This document shows positions 23,564 to 31,209 of a stretch of 36,562 bases of DNA, in pieces. Source of the stretch: an uncultured Ruminococcus sp. (lineage in GTDB: Bacteria; Bacillota; Clostridia; Oscillospirales; Ruminococcaceae); assembly GCA_902788785.1 (NCBI GenBank), contig CADALT010000024.1, positions 1-36,562 of the forward strand, written 5' to 3'. The notes beneath the pieces are model-generated. The model ran no database searches and was not told the DNA's origin. It worked only from the letters and a program-made list of their open reading frames with translations. The translations under genes and the position numbers were made by a program. Numbering within the stretch: the first letter of the stretch is position 1; every line of letters starts with the position of its first letter.

Positions 23564-25630
23564 ATGGACAACAATATTGTTTTTCTTCACGGTTTTTTGA
23601 CCGAACTTCGGCAGGTGTGTACCGAAGAACAGCTTGAAGATGTCATCCAAAAGTACAGCAGCAAGTGCGAAAATGATGAACAGCTGCAAAAACTTATAGA
23701 AGACGGTGCCGAGCTTTGCAAAGATCTTATCAGCGCAAGGAGCAAGTTGGCTCTGATGCCTGATGCACAGCGCATAGCCATGCTTACGGAGTCTGAACGC
23801 TGGGAGCTGGCAGAGACTGAAAGGCTCATGTTAGGCAATCTTTTTGACTACCATTTCCAGCCGATGGTCAATACATCCGACGGCAGCATTTATTCCTACG
23901 AGGCATTGATGCGCCCGAAGAGCGAACTCTGCCCGAATCCTTATCACATACTTAAATATGCTGATATAATGGGCAGGCTCAATTCCATCGAGTTCGCCAC
24001 ATTCCTGAATGTTCTGAACATGATAGACAAGAACAAGGAAAAATTCAACGGTCATAGGGTATTCATAAACAGTATCCCAAGGACCAAGCTGAGCAACAAA
24101 CAGCAGCGGATAGTGGTCGAGCTTCTGATGAAGCACAGCGAGACTGTAGTAGTAGAGCTGACCGAACAGGCTGAACTGGAAGAAGACGAGCTGGACGAGA
24201 TCAAGGAGCGCTACCATAATATGGGTGTCGAGATAGCCATCGACGATTACGGCACGGGCTATTCAAATGTAAAGAACCTGCTCAGATATATGCCGAACTT
24301 CGTCAAGATCGACCGTTCGCTCCTGAGCAATATACAGGACAATCCCAAAAAGCGCCATTTTGTCAGAGAGATAATAGATTTCTGCCACGAAAACGAGATA
24401 ATCGCACTGGCAGAGGGTGTGGAGACCGCTGAGGAACTGCGTGAAGTGATACTGCTGGGTGCAGACCTTATACAGGGCTTTTACACCGCACCACCCTCCC
24501 CCGAGCCCGTCAAAGAGATCTCCCACGAGATAATCCAGGAGATGAAGCGCTACAGGCAGGAGCGTGAGGACGGCAAGGGACAGCGCATCTATTCGGCTGA
24601 CAGCAGTGAAAGAGTGCAGCTCGATAAGCTCATAAAGGACGATCTGCAATGTCTGCTGGTAGGCACTAAGGGCAGCGGCAGCGTAACTGTTATAGGCAAC
24701 CCCACGATAGATACCGAGGTACATATCGAGACCGTCAAAGGCTTCAAGGGCACTATAGTGCTGGATAATGTGAGGCTTTCCAACATAAAGATGAGACCCT
24801 GCATAGATATTGCCGATGACAGCGAGGTAACGCTGGAGCTTTGCGGAGAGAATATACTTAAACTGGGCGGCATACGTGTTCCCGAAAGCTCAAAGCTCAC
24901 TCTGGCAGGCGACGGTGATCTTCGCATAGATCTTAAAGATGTGGAATATTACGGCATAGGCAATGATATGAAGCACCGCCACGGCGACCTTATACTGAAA
25001 AGCAAAGGTCAAGTGATGATACGCACCCACGGCAGAACAGGCGTGGGCATAGGCTCGGGTCTCGGCGGAAAGATAGTCATGAGTTTTGGCAGATACGACT
25101 TTAATATGAACGGCGATATCGGTATAGGCGTTGGTGCGGTATACAAAGATGCCGAGGTCAGCGTAGACTCCTGCGATATCAGCGGTGAGATGCTGATGGC
25201 TACAGGTTCCATATTCGGTTCGGTAAACGGCAGCTGCAAGCTGGATATAAATATGTCGTCCATAATCATGGCAGTATCGGGCAGAGAGATCGTTTGTCTG
25301 GGTACGATCGCAGGTGATACGGCAGAAATAGACCTGCACGACTCCAACGCACTGCTCGGCATGAGAGGTCTGCGTGGTTCGACTATCGCCGCAATGGAAG
25401 GCAATACCAAACTCAAGGTAGAACGTGCAAGTCTGAAAATAACCTCCGGCGGTCAGAGCGTTCTGGCTCTGGGCGGATTTTCCGATGATAACGAGATAGT
25501 GCTCAACCATGTCAGTGCCGACATCAAGCTCGACACCGCAGTTGAAAACGAAAAATACACCGACCCAGCAAATTATACCATCAACAACGGTAAATTCCAT
25601 CTTGAACTGAACGGTAAAGAATTATCATAA
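23564..25630 (+). CDS. EAL-domain c-di-GMP phosphodiesterase fused to a beta-helix
   Basis: About 688 residues from ATG 23564 (GAGGT upstream); a frame opens further upstream at 23492. Residues 1-90 are helical and unrecognised. Residues 95-345 form an EAL domain that keeps the residues needed for c-di-GMP hydrolysis: YEALMRP (Glu113), the FINSIP Asn, VVELTEQ Glu, AIDDYGTGYSN Asp pair, FVKIDRS Lys, AEGVET Glu and LIQGFY Gln. Residues about 375-688 are repetitive short strands rich in Gly, Asp and Ile (IGIGSGLGGKI, GIGVGAVYKDAEVSV), predicted right-handed beta-helix resembling the carbohydrate-binding DUF4353-like type. No signal peptide or membrane segment, so the whole protein is cytoplasmic. 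Confidence 0.87.
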   Translation: MDNNIVFLHGFLTELRQVCTEEQLEDVIQKYSSKCENDEQLQKLIEDGAELCKDLISARSKLALMPDAQRIAMLTESERWELAETERLMLGNLFDYHFQPMVNTSDGSIYSYEALMRPKSELCPNPYHILKYADIMGRLNSIEFATFLNVLNMIDKNKEKFNGHRVFINSIPRTKLSNKQQRIVVELLMKHSETVVVELTEQAELEEDELDEIKERYHNMGVEIAIDDYGTGYSNVKNLLRYMPNFVKIDRSLLSNIQDNPKKRHFVREIIDFCHENEIIALAEGVETAEELREVILLGADLIQGFYTAPPSPEPVKEISHEIIQEMKRYRQEREDGKGQRIYSADSSERVQLDKLIKDDLQCLLVGTKGSGSVTVIGNPTIDTEVHIETVKGFKGTIVLDNVRLSNIKMRPCIDIADDSEVTLELCGENILKLGGIRVPESSKLTLAGDGDLRIDLKDVEYYGIGNDMKHRHGDLILKSKGQVMIRTHGRTGVGIGSGLGGKIVMSFGRYDFNMNGDIGIGVGAVYKDAEVSVDSCDISGEMLMATGSIFGSVNGSCKLDINMSSIIMAVSGREIVCLGTIAGDTAEIDLHDSNALLGMRGLRGSTIAAMEGNTKLKVERASLKITSGGQSVLALGGFSDDNEIVLNHVSADIKLDTAVENEKYTDPANYTINNGKFHLELNGKELS

Positions 25631-25635
25631 AAACC

Positions 25636-25665
25636 AGCCCCTGTCGGGAAGACAGGGGCTTTTTC
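25636..25665 (+). terminator. Terminator of the EAL gene
   Basis: AGCCCCTGTC (25636-25645) and GACAGGGGCT (25651-25660) form a perfect 10-bp stem followed by TTTT. Confidence 0.88.
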
Positions 25666-25681
25666 ATCGTCTGAAATCATA

Positions 25682-25996
25682 TTATCTTTTCTCGGATATG
25701 ATACTGCGGATAGTATTCTCGGGGTCTTTTATGAGCACGATGACTGTCCATAGCACCAGTGCCAGCACCACGGTGGAAAGTCCTAAAAACGTGTCATTCA
25801 CCAGTTCTGCCGCAGATGGCATGAAGTATACTGCGCCGTCCTCCAGATAGCCCACAGCCGCATCCACCAGCCACATCAGCGACGCGCCCCAGAACATATA
25901 GAGCAATACGCCTGTTTTGAGCTTTCTCGCCTTGGGTGAAGTGTACCAGATAAGTGTGCAGACGACTGCTGCAAGTATCGTTATGAGCAATGTCAT
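25682..25996 (-). CDS. Small membrane protein, last gene of the CooS-like operon
   Basis: A 104-residue protein with three predicted membrane segments (about residues 2-18, 28-50 and 68-90). Not recognised. There are no obvious metal-binding motifs or cysteines. It overlaps the preceding gene by 4 bases (ATGA), so it is translated with it. It is the last of six genes running from the binding protein to here. Confidence 0.7.
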   Translation of the reverse strand: MTLLITILAAVVCTLIWYTSPKARKLKTGVLLYMFWGASLMWLVDAAVGYLEDGAVYFMPSAAELVNDTFLGLSTVVLALVLWTVIVLIKDPENTIRSIISEKR

Positions 25997-26367
25997 GAAG
26001 TTGCACCCGCTTTCTCGACAGTTTCGTTTTTCGCAGCTTTAAGGTGTTTTTCCGCCGCCACCGTCAGTGCCCATACCGCCGTCACAAGCACTGCCATCGC
26101 TGTGCCCGATGTCGCCATCTCATGGAGCATCTCAGCGGTATCCGCAGGGTCTGATGCTGCCGTCAGGAACGGGAAGAACGGCGATATCTCACCGTGCCAG
26201 AGGTGCTCGAAAGCCAGCAGTCCCGAGCCGCCCCAGAGCATACCGTTAAGTCTGCCCAGCCTGTTTATAAAGCTTATTTTGTTCTCGTCCTTTACCTTAT
26301 CGGCAAGAGTTTTGTTTAATACCGTGGTCACCACAGCCTCAGCTGTGGGCACTAAAAAGCAAGCCAT
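25993..26367 (-). CDS. Small membrane protein downstream of the CooS-like gene
   Basis: A 124-residue protein with two or three membrane segments: residues near 40-60 (LNGMLWGGSGLLAFEHLWHG) and 85-105 (MAVLVTAVWALTVAA), plus the N-terminal ACFLVPTAEAVVTTVL. Two His residues (FEHLWH) sit at a membrane edge. The family is not recognised. It begins 11 bases after the CooS-like stop with AAGGAGG, and overlaps the next gene by 4 bases. Possible partner of the CooS-like protein or the transporter. Confidence 0.72.
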   Translation of the reverse strand: MACFLVPTAEAVVTTVLNKTLADKVKDENKISFINRLGRLNGMLWGGSGLLAFEHLWHGEISPFFPFLTAASDPADTAEMLHEMATSGTAMAVLVTAVWALTVAAEKHLKAAKNETVEKAGATS

Positions 26368-26378
26368 ACTTATCCTCC

Positions 26379-28484
26379 TTATTTATCCCAGCCCAGAGCT
26401 TTCCTCTTTGCTTTCATATCTTCAACTATCTTTTCGCCCAGCTTTACGGGGTCTGTATCCACATTCATGGACGAGCCCAGTGTTTCGAGCGTACCGTATT
26501 TCAAAAATTCTATAACGTTCTTTGAGCCGTATATCTGCGCTTCAACACAATGGTAGGAGCTTATGCCGTTGAGCCTGAAACCGAGGGCAGCATCTATGCC
26601 CTTTTCGTTGCCCCATTCGGGGGAAGAGAATGCGTAGGGCAGTTCATACATCTTATGACCCAGTTCGTTGGCTATGCCTGCAAATATTCCCGAAGAACGT
26701 GTATTGTCGATACATTCGCCAACGTGCCATACAGGCGGCAGGTCGGGTGTCAGGAACTCTCTGAGGCTGTCCCCTGCCTTGTCTATGCCCGATACTGCAC
26801 AATAACCCAGCTTCATCAGCGGGAACGATGCACAGCCGTTGGAGATTATCAGCACATTGTTTTTAAGCAGCACATCAGCCACATCGACTATGCACTTCTC
26901 GTAAAGCACCTTGGGATTATTGCAGCCCACCATGTTGACGATACCCAGTATCCTTCCGTCACGTATCGCATCAGCCAGCGGCTTGAAGCTGCCGAAACGC
27001 TTGCAGATGTACTCCACCGAGAAGCCCACCTCAGCTTCGACCTCGTAGGGCGGTATGTACACGGGTATGCCCTTTCTCGCCTCAAAGCTGTCAATTGCAC
27101 GGCGGACTATCTTCTCAGCCAGCTCCTTGGTCTCACCGATATTTGAGTGGTGATGGTCATACTCATAACGTTCTGCACCGGGCAGTCTTGCAGACTCTGA
27201 TGTGGTAACAACCACTGTCTTGAAGCAGTGTGCGACCTCCATTATGGACGGGAAAACGTCCTGCACATCAGCCACCCAAAGGTCCAGCGCACCTGTGCCC
27301 AGCACCAGTTCAGCCGAGACCGCATTCGACAGCGGCACTACGCCTGCATATCTGTACATAGCCGAAAGTCCCGAACAGCAAATACCGTAAAATCTTATGC
27401 CCTTTGCGCCCTTGGACTTAGCCAGTTCTATCAGGTCATCACGCTTGCCTGCTTCAACTATCTGGCTTACCAGCAGCGGCAGATGTCCGTGTACTGCGAT
27501 ATTCACATAGCCCTTTTCCAGCGCACCGATATTGACCTTTGATGTCACTCTGTCGCCTACACCGAACAGGCTGTCTGTTGCGATAGATGCGCCTACGACT
27601 CCCGAGAAAGTGAACGCAAGTCCGCACCTCAGGAACTGCTGCATCACCGAGCGCCAGTCGCCGTCCGTGGCACAGCCTGATTTATGATACGCCTCAAAAA
27701 CCTCGTGATATGCGCTGACAGGCAGTATATCAAGATCCTTCCAGACCTGCTGTCTTTCGGGCAATGCACAGGCGGATATAGTCTTATACTCGTCGGGAAC
27801 AGTTCTCGAAAGATCGTCCAGCAATGCGTCCGCAAGATCTTTTGCGACGTTTTTCAGCTGTCTGTTCTTCTGCTTTATGCCGAAAGCTTCGGCGGTAGAA
27901 CGTATCTTCTGTTCGCCCAGTATCGGCACATCGAGCTTGCCCTCCGCTGCCCATTTGAGCGCCAGCATAACTTCCCTTGCGTGCATACCGTGCTGTGCTG
28001 CACCTGCTGCCGCCGAACGCAGCAGATTTCTCGCAACGATGAGGTCAGCATCGGCACCGCATACGCCCTTGGGTGCTTTTGCAGTGATACGACATGGACC
28101 CATGTTACATATCTTACAGCATATGCCTGCAAGCCCGAAATTACACTGGGGCTTCTGCTTGTCAAAACGGTCAAAAGCAGTATCTATACCCAGCTGTTCC
28201 ATGCGCAGGAGCATCTCTCTGACCGCAGGGTCGGGGGTCTGTTCGATGACATCCTGCTTGCTGGGGAAAGTTTTGCGGTATTCCGAGACCGCATTCATAT
28301 AATCCTTGATGAAAGCTTCTCTGTCCTCTTCACCGCCCTCGTTATGGTCGGACTTCAATATGACCGTAGGCACACCATGTTCATCGAAGCCTATGATATT
28401 TCGGTGAGAATGTATGTGTGCAGGACCGTGGTCATGGTGGTCATGATGGTGTTCGTGGTGGTGTTCGTGATTATGTTCACTCAT
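26379..28484 (-). CDS. CooS-family protein with altered C-cluster ligand (deviant CO dehydrogenase)
   Basis: A 701-residue protein homologous throughout to the anaerobic Ni-CODH catalytic subunit. D/B-cluster cysteines are intact: Cys114, 122, 123, 126, 131 (CNFGLAGICCKICNMGPC) and Cys142 (GVCGAD). C-cluster region: VHGH histidines near 332-334, Cys370 (GICCSG), Cys521 (MVGCNNP), Cys551 (SNGCAS) and Cys591 (VGECIDN) are present, and so is Lys628. The segment ADVQDVFPS has Asp409 where true CODHs have DVQC, so a cluster-ligand cysteine is missing. Proteins lacking one canonical cysteine, such as CooS-V of Carboxydothermus hydrogenoformans, have a hybrid Fe-S-O cluster and no CO oxidation activity. 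The N-terminus has 14 His in 27 residues. ATG 28484 has CAGGAG 9 bases upstream. Substrate unknown. Confidence 0.9.
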   Translation of the reverse strand: MSEHNHEHHHEHHHDHHDHGPAHIHSHRNIIGFDEHGVPTVILKSDHNEGGEEDREAFIKDYMNAVSEYRKTFPSKQDVIEQTPDPAVREMLLRMEQLGIDTAFDRFDKQKPQCNFGLAGICCKICNMGPCRITAKAPKGVCGADADLIVARNLLRSAAAGAAQHGMHAREVMLALKWAAEGKLDVPILGEQKIRSTAEAFGIKQKNRQLKNVAKDLADALLDDLSRTVPDEYKTISACALPERQQVWKDLDILPVSAYHEVFEAYHKSGCATDGDWRSVMQQFLRCGLAFTFSGVVGASIATDSLFGVGDRVTSKVNIGALEKGYVNIAVHGHLPLLVSQIVEAGKRDDLIELAKSKGAKGIRFYGICCSGLSAMYRYAGVVPLSNAVSAELVLGTGALDLWVADVQDVFPSIMEVAHCFKTVVVTTSESARLPGAERYEYDHHHSNIGETKELAEKIVRRAIDSFEARKGIPVYIPPYEVEAEVGFSVEYICKRFGSFKPLADAIRDGRILGIVNMVGCNNPKVLYEKCIVDVADVLLKNNVLIISNGCASFPLMKLGYCAVSGIDKAGDSLREFLTPDLPPVWHVGECIDNTRSSGIFAGIANELGHKMYELPYAFSSPEWGNEKGIDAALGFRLNGISSYHCVEAQIYGSKNVIEFLKYGTLETLGSSMNVDTDPVKLGEKIVEDMKAKRKALGWDK

Positions 28485-28505
28485 TGTAAGCATCTCCTGT
28501 AAAGA

Positions 28506-29276
28506 TCAAATGTTATATTCAATATAGTCCTCGGCTTTCATGTTGAAAAGCTCGAATATCTTGTCACGCACATAGAGGAAGTCCTCGTTGGTGCGGTCAC
28601 GGTGTGAACCCAGCGGCACTTTAACGATACTTTTTATCCTGCCGGGGTCAGCCATCATTACAACTATCCTGTCCGAAAGATATACTGCCTCTTCGATATC
28701 GTGGGTCACGAATATCATGGTCTTTTTCTCCTCACGGGAAATTTTCAGTATATCCTCCTGCAATTTCATTCTGGTTATTGCATCCAGTGCGCCGAAGGGT
28801 TCATCAAGAAAGATGATGTCGGGGTCTGCCGCAAGACCTCTTGCTATGGAGACTCTCTGCTGCTGACCGCCCGAAAGCTGTCTCGGATAGCGCTTCTCAT
28901 AGCCCTCAAGTCCCACCAGTTTCAGATACTTAGCGCAAAGCTCATCTCGCTGTGCTTTGGGAACTTTTCTTGCATCAAGCCCCAGCTCGATATTCTTTCT
29001 TACATTTCTCCAGGGCAACAGACCGTAGTTCTGGAAGATGGTTATATTGCGCACCGAAGGCTCTTTGACCTCTTTGCCATCTATTTTCACGCTGCCGCTG
29101 TTCAGCTTTTCAAAACCTGCCAGAGTGTTCAGCAGCGTGCTCTTACCGCAGCCCGAGGGTCCCAGCAGGCAGATGAATTCGCCCTTGTCAATATCCAGCG
29201 AAACATTATCCAGCGCATTGAATTCCTTGCCGTCCTGAACATATTTTTTGCAGGCATCTTTAACTTCTATATACAC
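28506..29276 (-). CDS. ABC transporter ATP-binding protein (NitT/TauT type)
   Basis: A 256-residue SsuB/TauB-like ATPase: Walker A LGPSGCGKSTLL, Q-loop NYGLLPWRN, signature LSGGQQQRVSIARGL, Walker B DIIFLDEPFGALDAI, and H-loop FVTHDIEEAVYLSD. The start is taken at GTG 29276, with GGGGAGG 8 bases upstream and one base after the permease stop; the longer GTG overlaps the ribosome-binding site. Members move nitrate, sulfonates, taurine, bicarbonate, or riboflavin- or thiamine-related compounds; the substrate here is unknown. It belongs to the CooS-like operon. Confidence 0.93.
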   Translation of the reverse strand: MYIEVKDACKKYVQDGKEFNALDNVSLDIDKGEFICLLGPSGCGKSTLLNTLAGFEKLNSGSVKIDGKEVKEPSVRNITIFQNYGLLPWRNVRKNIELGLDARKVPKAQRDELCAKYLKLVGLEGYEKRYPRQLSGGQQQRVSIARGLAADPDIIFLDEPFGALDAITRMKLQEDILKISREEKKTMIFVTHDIEEAVYLSDRIVVMMADPGRIKSIVKVPLGSHRDRTNEDFLYVRDKIFELFNMKAEDYIEYNI

Positions 29277-29277
29277 G

Positions 29278-30036
29278 CTACACACCTCCCCAGGCTTTGA
29301 GAATACGTTTTTCTATGAGTTTAAGCGCACCGTCCAGAAGTATACCAATGACGCCGATGACCAGTATGGTCGCAAGTAGTATATCCGCACGGATATTGTT
29401 CCTTGCATCTATAAGCTGATAGCCGAGCCCGGACTGTGCGCCGACCATCTCGCCTGCCACCAGGAATATCCACGCTGTACCCAGTGCAAGATGTATGCCG
29501 TTGGCTATCTGCGGAAATGCTGCGGGGAATACGACTTTCCAGGTCAGTGCAGGCTGAGTTATGCCGAAATTCTTTGAAACTTTCAGGTATATGGGGTCGA
29601 TGTTCTTTACCGCAGCCACCGTTGAAAGCAGCACAGGGAAGAACGCCGCAATGAATATCATTGCTATGGCAGGTATATCGCCTATACCAAAAAGCAGTAC
29701 GATAAACGGCATCCACGCTGTGGGCGATATGGGACGCAGCAGCTGCAATGCAGGGTCGATATACTTGAAAAGTCCGGGTATCCTGCCCAGTATGAGTCCC
29801 AGCACCACTGCTGCCAGCACCGAGCTCAGATAACCTGCGGCAAAGCGGTACATACTGGTGGAGATATTCTCTGCCAGCTTACCGTTGTACACCATTTCGA
29901 CCAGTGCATCAAGTGCCATCTTAGGTGATGGGAACAGCGCCTTATCATAGCTGCTGACTGTGAACAGCAGCTGCCATATCAGTATCAGAGCTGCCAGCGA
30001 TATAACAACATTTTTCAGAGAGATCAGTTTTTTCAT
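29278..30036 (-). CDS. ABC transporter permease (SsuC/TauC type)
   Basis: A 252-residue inner-membrane permease with about six membrane segments. The binding-protein-dependent transport motif is around residues 155-185 (NFGITQPALTWKVVFPAAFPQIANGI), the EAA-like loop that meets the ATPase. It follows the binding lipoprotein by 14 bases and is followed directly by the ATPase gene. Typical length for the NitT/TauT family. Confidence 0.93.
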   Translation of the reverse strand: MKKLISLKNVVISLAALILIWQLLFTVSSYDKALFPSPKMALDALVEMVYNGKLAENISTSMYRFAAGYLSSVLAAVVLGLILGRIPGLFKYIDPALQLLRPISPTAWMPFIVLLFGIGDIPAIAMIFIAAFFPVLLSTVAAVKNIDPIYLKVSKNFGITQPALTWKVVFPAAFPQIANGIHLALGTAWIFLVAGEMVGAQSGLGYQLIDARNNIRADILLATILVIGVIGILLDGALKLIEKRILKAWGGV

Positions 30037-30050
30037 GGTATCACGCCTTA

Positions 30051-30974
30051 TCAGAGATCATTTTTAACAAAATCGGAATATGCAGGAGGCTCTTCAGAAA
30101 GCCCGTAGGACTTGACCTTTTCCACCAGTGCATCATAAGCTTCTTCGGTTATCTCAAGGTCATCGTAAGATATCCACTCCAGAGACATATCCAGCACTTC
30201 ATCGGACTGCGAGAGATATTTCTTTGCAGTTTCCTTAGCCTTCTCCTTGGTGAGTTCGGCACCTGCCGCTTTGTAGCTGTCAACGAAGTTCTTTGCGTCC
30301 TCGGGACGTTCGTTTATGAACTTATCGGTCAGCACCAGACCGCAGCAGATGGAGTCCTCCCACAGTTCATCAGACCTGTACAGCACCTTGCCTGCACCGA
30401 TGGAAACTCCCATTGCCCCGAAAGGTTCAGCCACACAGTAAGCATCTATCTGTCCGCTTGCCAGTGCCGAGGGCATCTCGGTGGGGGCAAGCTCGGTGAT
30501 ATTCACATCTTCTACTGTCAGCCCTGCCTTTGCCAGCGCATCATTTATCAGTATATTATGAGATGACTGCCTGTGGGGTATGGCGATGTTTTTGCCTTTT
30601 AAGTCCTCCGCAGACTCGATATCGTTCTTCACCACGATCACATTGCCGTCATGATGTCCCAGCGCCACCGCCTTGATGCCTATACCCTCCTGCTTGGACT
30701 TCATTGCCAGTTCCATCAGCACCGAAGCTCCGTCAACACGGTTTGAGTTGAGCGCATCTGTAAGTTCGTTCCATGAGCCGTACTTGACCAGTTCGACCTT
30801 TACGCCCTCCTTAGCCTCCAGTTCATCAGCTTCCTCCAGCACTGCCAGCGAATGGGTTATGGGCAGATAGGCTATCCTGACCACTTTTTCGTCCTTTGTC
30901 TCACTCTTGCCGCAGGCTGTTGCCGACAGGGCTATGACCGCAGCTGTCACTATCGCAGATATTTTCTTTTTCAT
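30051..30974 (-). CDS. ABC substrate-binding lipoprotein (NMT1/SsuA-like)
   Basis: A 307-residue binding lipoprotein: signal MKKKISAIVTAAVIALS with lipobox ATAC, then an NMT1/THI5/SsuA-type two-lobe fold. Typical segments: RIAYLPITHSLAV, YGSWNELTDALNSNRVDGASVL, GKNIAIPHRQSSHNILINDAL, TEMPSALASGQIDAYCVAEPFG. The start is taken at 30974 (MKKK) with AAAGGAAG 8 bases before; an ATG 12 codons upstream lacks an SD. The ligand cannot be read from sequence; the pocket segment includes HHDGN. First gene of the CooS-like operon. Confidence 0.9.
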   Translation of the reverse strand: MKKKISAIVTAAVIALSATACGKSETKDEKVVRIAYLPITHSLAVLEEADELEAKEGVKVELVKYGSWNELTDALNSNRVDGASVLMELAMKSKQEGIGIKAVALGHHDGNVIVVKNDIESAEDLKGKNIAIPHRQSSHNILINDALAKAGLTVEDVNITELAPTEMPSALASGQIDAYCVAEPFGAMGVSIGAGKVLYRSDELWEDSICCGLVLTDKFINERPEDAKNFVDSYKAAGAELTKEKAKETAKKYLSQSDEVLDMSLEWISYDDLEITEEAYDALVEKVKSYGLSEEPPAYSDFVKNDL

Positions 30975-31028
30975 ATAAATACTTCCTTTCATATCAATCA
31001 TATTATTCATAGTTATTTACTAGGTGTT

Positions 31029-31062
31029 ATTTTACAACATTTATCCTAGTTTGTCAATAGGA
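31029..31062 (-). promoter_or_regulatory. Promoter and Rrf2-type operator of the CooS-like operon
   Basis: Minus strand TTGACA (31052-31057), 17-bp spacer, TAAAAT (31029-31034). TCCTA-N9-TAGGA (31044-31062) overlaps the -35 box. The same arms and spacing occur at the suf promoter. A second repeat, ACTAGG (31019-31024) with CCTAGT (31045-31050), flanks the -10 box. Confidence 0.72.
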
Positions 31063-31157
31063 GTTTTGGTATTTCCTTCAAAATTGGCACACTTCATATA
31101 ACTTAACAAACACTTTAACTTTCACTTGTGCATAAACGACAAAGCAGTTTATACGAC

Positions 31158-31199
31158 AAAAAAGCTCCGCAGACTTGTGCATTTATCCGTCTGCGGAGC
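31158..31199 (-). terminator. Terminator of the lipoprotein esterase
   Basis: GCTCCGCAGAC (31164-31174) and GTCTGCGGAGC (31189-31199) form a perfect 11-bp stem; read leftward it is followed by six T. Confidence 0.9.
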
Positions 31200-31209
31200 A
31201 TATAATATC

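Noticed and set aside
26379-28484. Functional CO dehydrogenase with Wood-Ljungdahl role
   Set aside because: No acs, corrinoid or cooC/cooF genes are adjacent and one C-cluster cysteine is replaced, so a CO-oxidising or carbon-fixing role is not supported here.
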